Source of the DNA: Candidatus Desantisbacteria bacterium CG1_02_49_89
GTDB taxonomy: Bacteria > Desantisbacteria > UBA1551
DNA length: 5,263 nt
NCBI GenBank assembly: GCA_001871075.1
Contig: MNUP01000108.1
Location: 1 to 5,263, forward strand
Direction: 5' to 3'
This document shows positions 5,120 to 5,263 of this stretch, piece by piece (the stretch's first letter is position 1; each line of letters opens with the position of its first letter). The position numbers and the translations under genes are program-made. Below the pieces are notes generated by a model. That model saw nothing but the letters and a program-made list of their open reading frames with translations, did no database searches and was not told the DNA's origin.

Positions 5120-5148
5120 ATTATATGCTATTTGAGCAGGTTTGTCAA
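5120..5148 (-). promoter_or_regulatory. Consensus sigma70-type promoter
   Basis: On the minus strand TTGACA (5148-5143) is followed after exactly 17 bases by TATAAT (5125-5120); all 12 hexamer positions match consensus. Transcription would begin near 5113 and run left toward the secreted-protein gene, with a leader of about 380 bases. The location just downstream of the terminator at 5199-5223 fits the start of a new unit. A small unrecognised RNA in the leader is another possible product. Confidence 0.8.
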
Positions 5149-5198
5149 GTTATCATAAATTTTTACGCTGAAATCCGCTTTGCGAAAAATTCTTAAAT

Positions 5199-5223
5199 AA
5201 AAAAGGCCCTCGTTTTGAGGACC
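5199..5223 (-). terminator. Rho-independent terminator of a unit entering from the right
   Basis: On the minus strand GGTCCTC (5223-5217), loop AAAAC, GAGGGCC (5211-5205) is followed by six T (5204-5199). The third pair is T-G: this is a G-U wobble in minus-strand RNA but a C-A mismatch in plus-strand RNA. Together with the T-run, this fixes the orientation. No stop codon occurs in any minus frame between the right edge and the hairpin, so the gene or RNA it serves ends beyond the window or is non-coding. Confidence 0.8.
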
Positions 5224-5263
5224 CGATTCCTCCCTGTCCGACGTAAAATAATTTCTCTGCTGA

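Larger units (their letters stand above)
4734..5198. other. Gene-free leader and repeat region upstream of the secreted-protein gene
   Basis: No supported gene lies between the secreted-protein start and the right edge. From left to right the stretch holds the ribosome-binding site, the CACGAAA repeats, a 73-base palindrome, the large dispersed repeat copy B, an AT-rich stretch, and a consensus minus-strand promoter. No tRNA or rRNA was recognised. Confidence 0.7.

Noticed and set aside
5238-5246. A single GTCGGAC heptamer (inverted) near the right edge
   Set aside because: One isolated copy without tandem partners; chance similarity is likely, although it could be the edge of another array beyond the window.

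Overview
The window looks like a fragment of an uncultivated, candidate-phylum-type bacterial genome. I infer this from standard bacterial genes with Shine-Dalgarno sites combined with intergenic gaps packed with several families of short dispersed repeats. An Omnitrophota-like or similar environmental lineage is plausible, but the window has no marker gene that fixes the taxonomy. All five genes I can support lie on the minus strand, so the reading order is from right to left.

Layout in transcription order. (1) At 5199-5223 a Rho-independent terminator ends a transcript entering from beyond the right edge. (2) At 5120-5148 there is a perfect sigma70-type promoter (TTGACA, 17 nt, TATAAT). It points at a secreted protein gene (4083-4733) across a leader of about 380 nt filled with palindromes and dispersed repeats. 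(3) That gene is followed by a C5/G5 palindrome (4018-4079) and a GC-rich terminator (3957-4000). (4) A repeat-rich leader precedes an ABC half-transporter (1606-3825) with an unusual N-terminal domain and zinc ribbon. (5) A 296-base gap made of at least three repeat types leads to a DUF1854 protein (809-1309), the known genomic partner of this kind of ABC transporter. (6) A small four-helix-bundle (23S rRNA intervening-sequence type) gene (385-750) lies between inverted arrays of a GTCGTAC-like heptamer. (7) The 5' end of a membrane-anchored protein, resembling the N-terminus of DUF362 proteins, runs off the left edge (1-284).

How the parts fit together: the ABC transporter and the DUF1854 protein are the functional core, probably one export or flippase-like system of unknown substrate. 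Related pairs are annotated as cyanophycin-associated in some proteobacteria, but no cyanophycin gene is visible here. The four-helix-bundle gene with its heptamer arrays looks like a small inserted cassette between DUF1854 and the DUF362-like gene. It is the best candidate in this window for an under-described genetic element. The secreted protein has its own promoter and terminators and looks like an independent unit.
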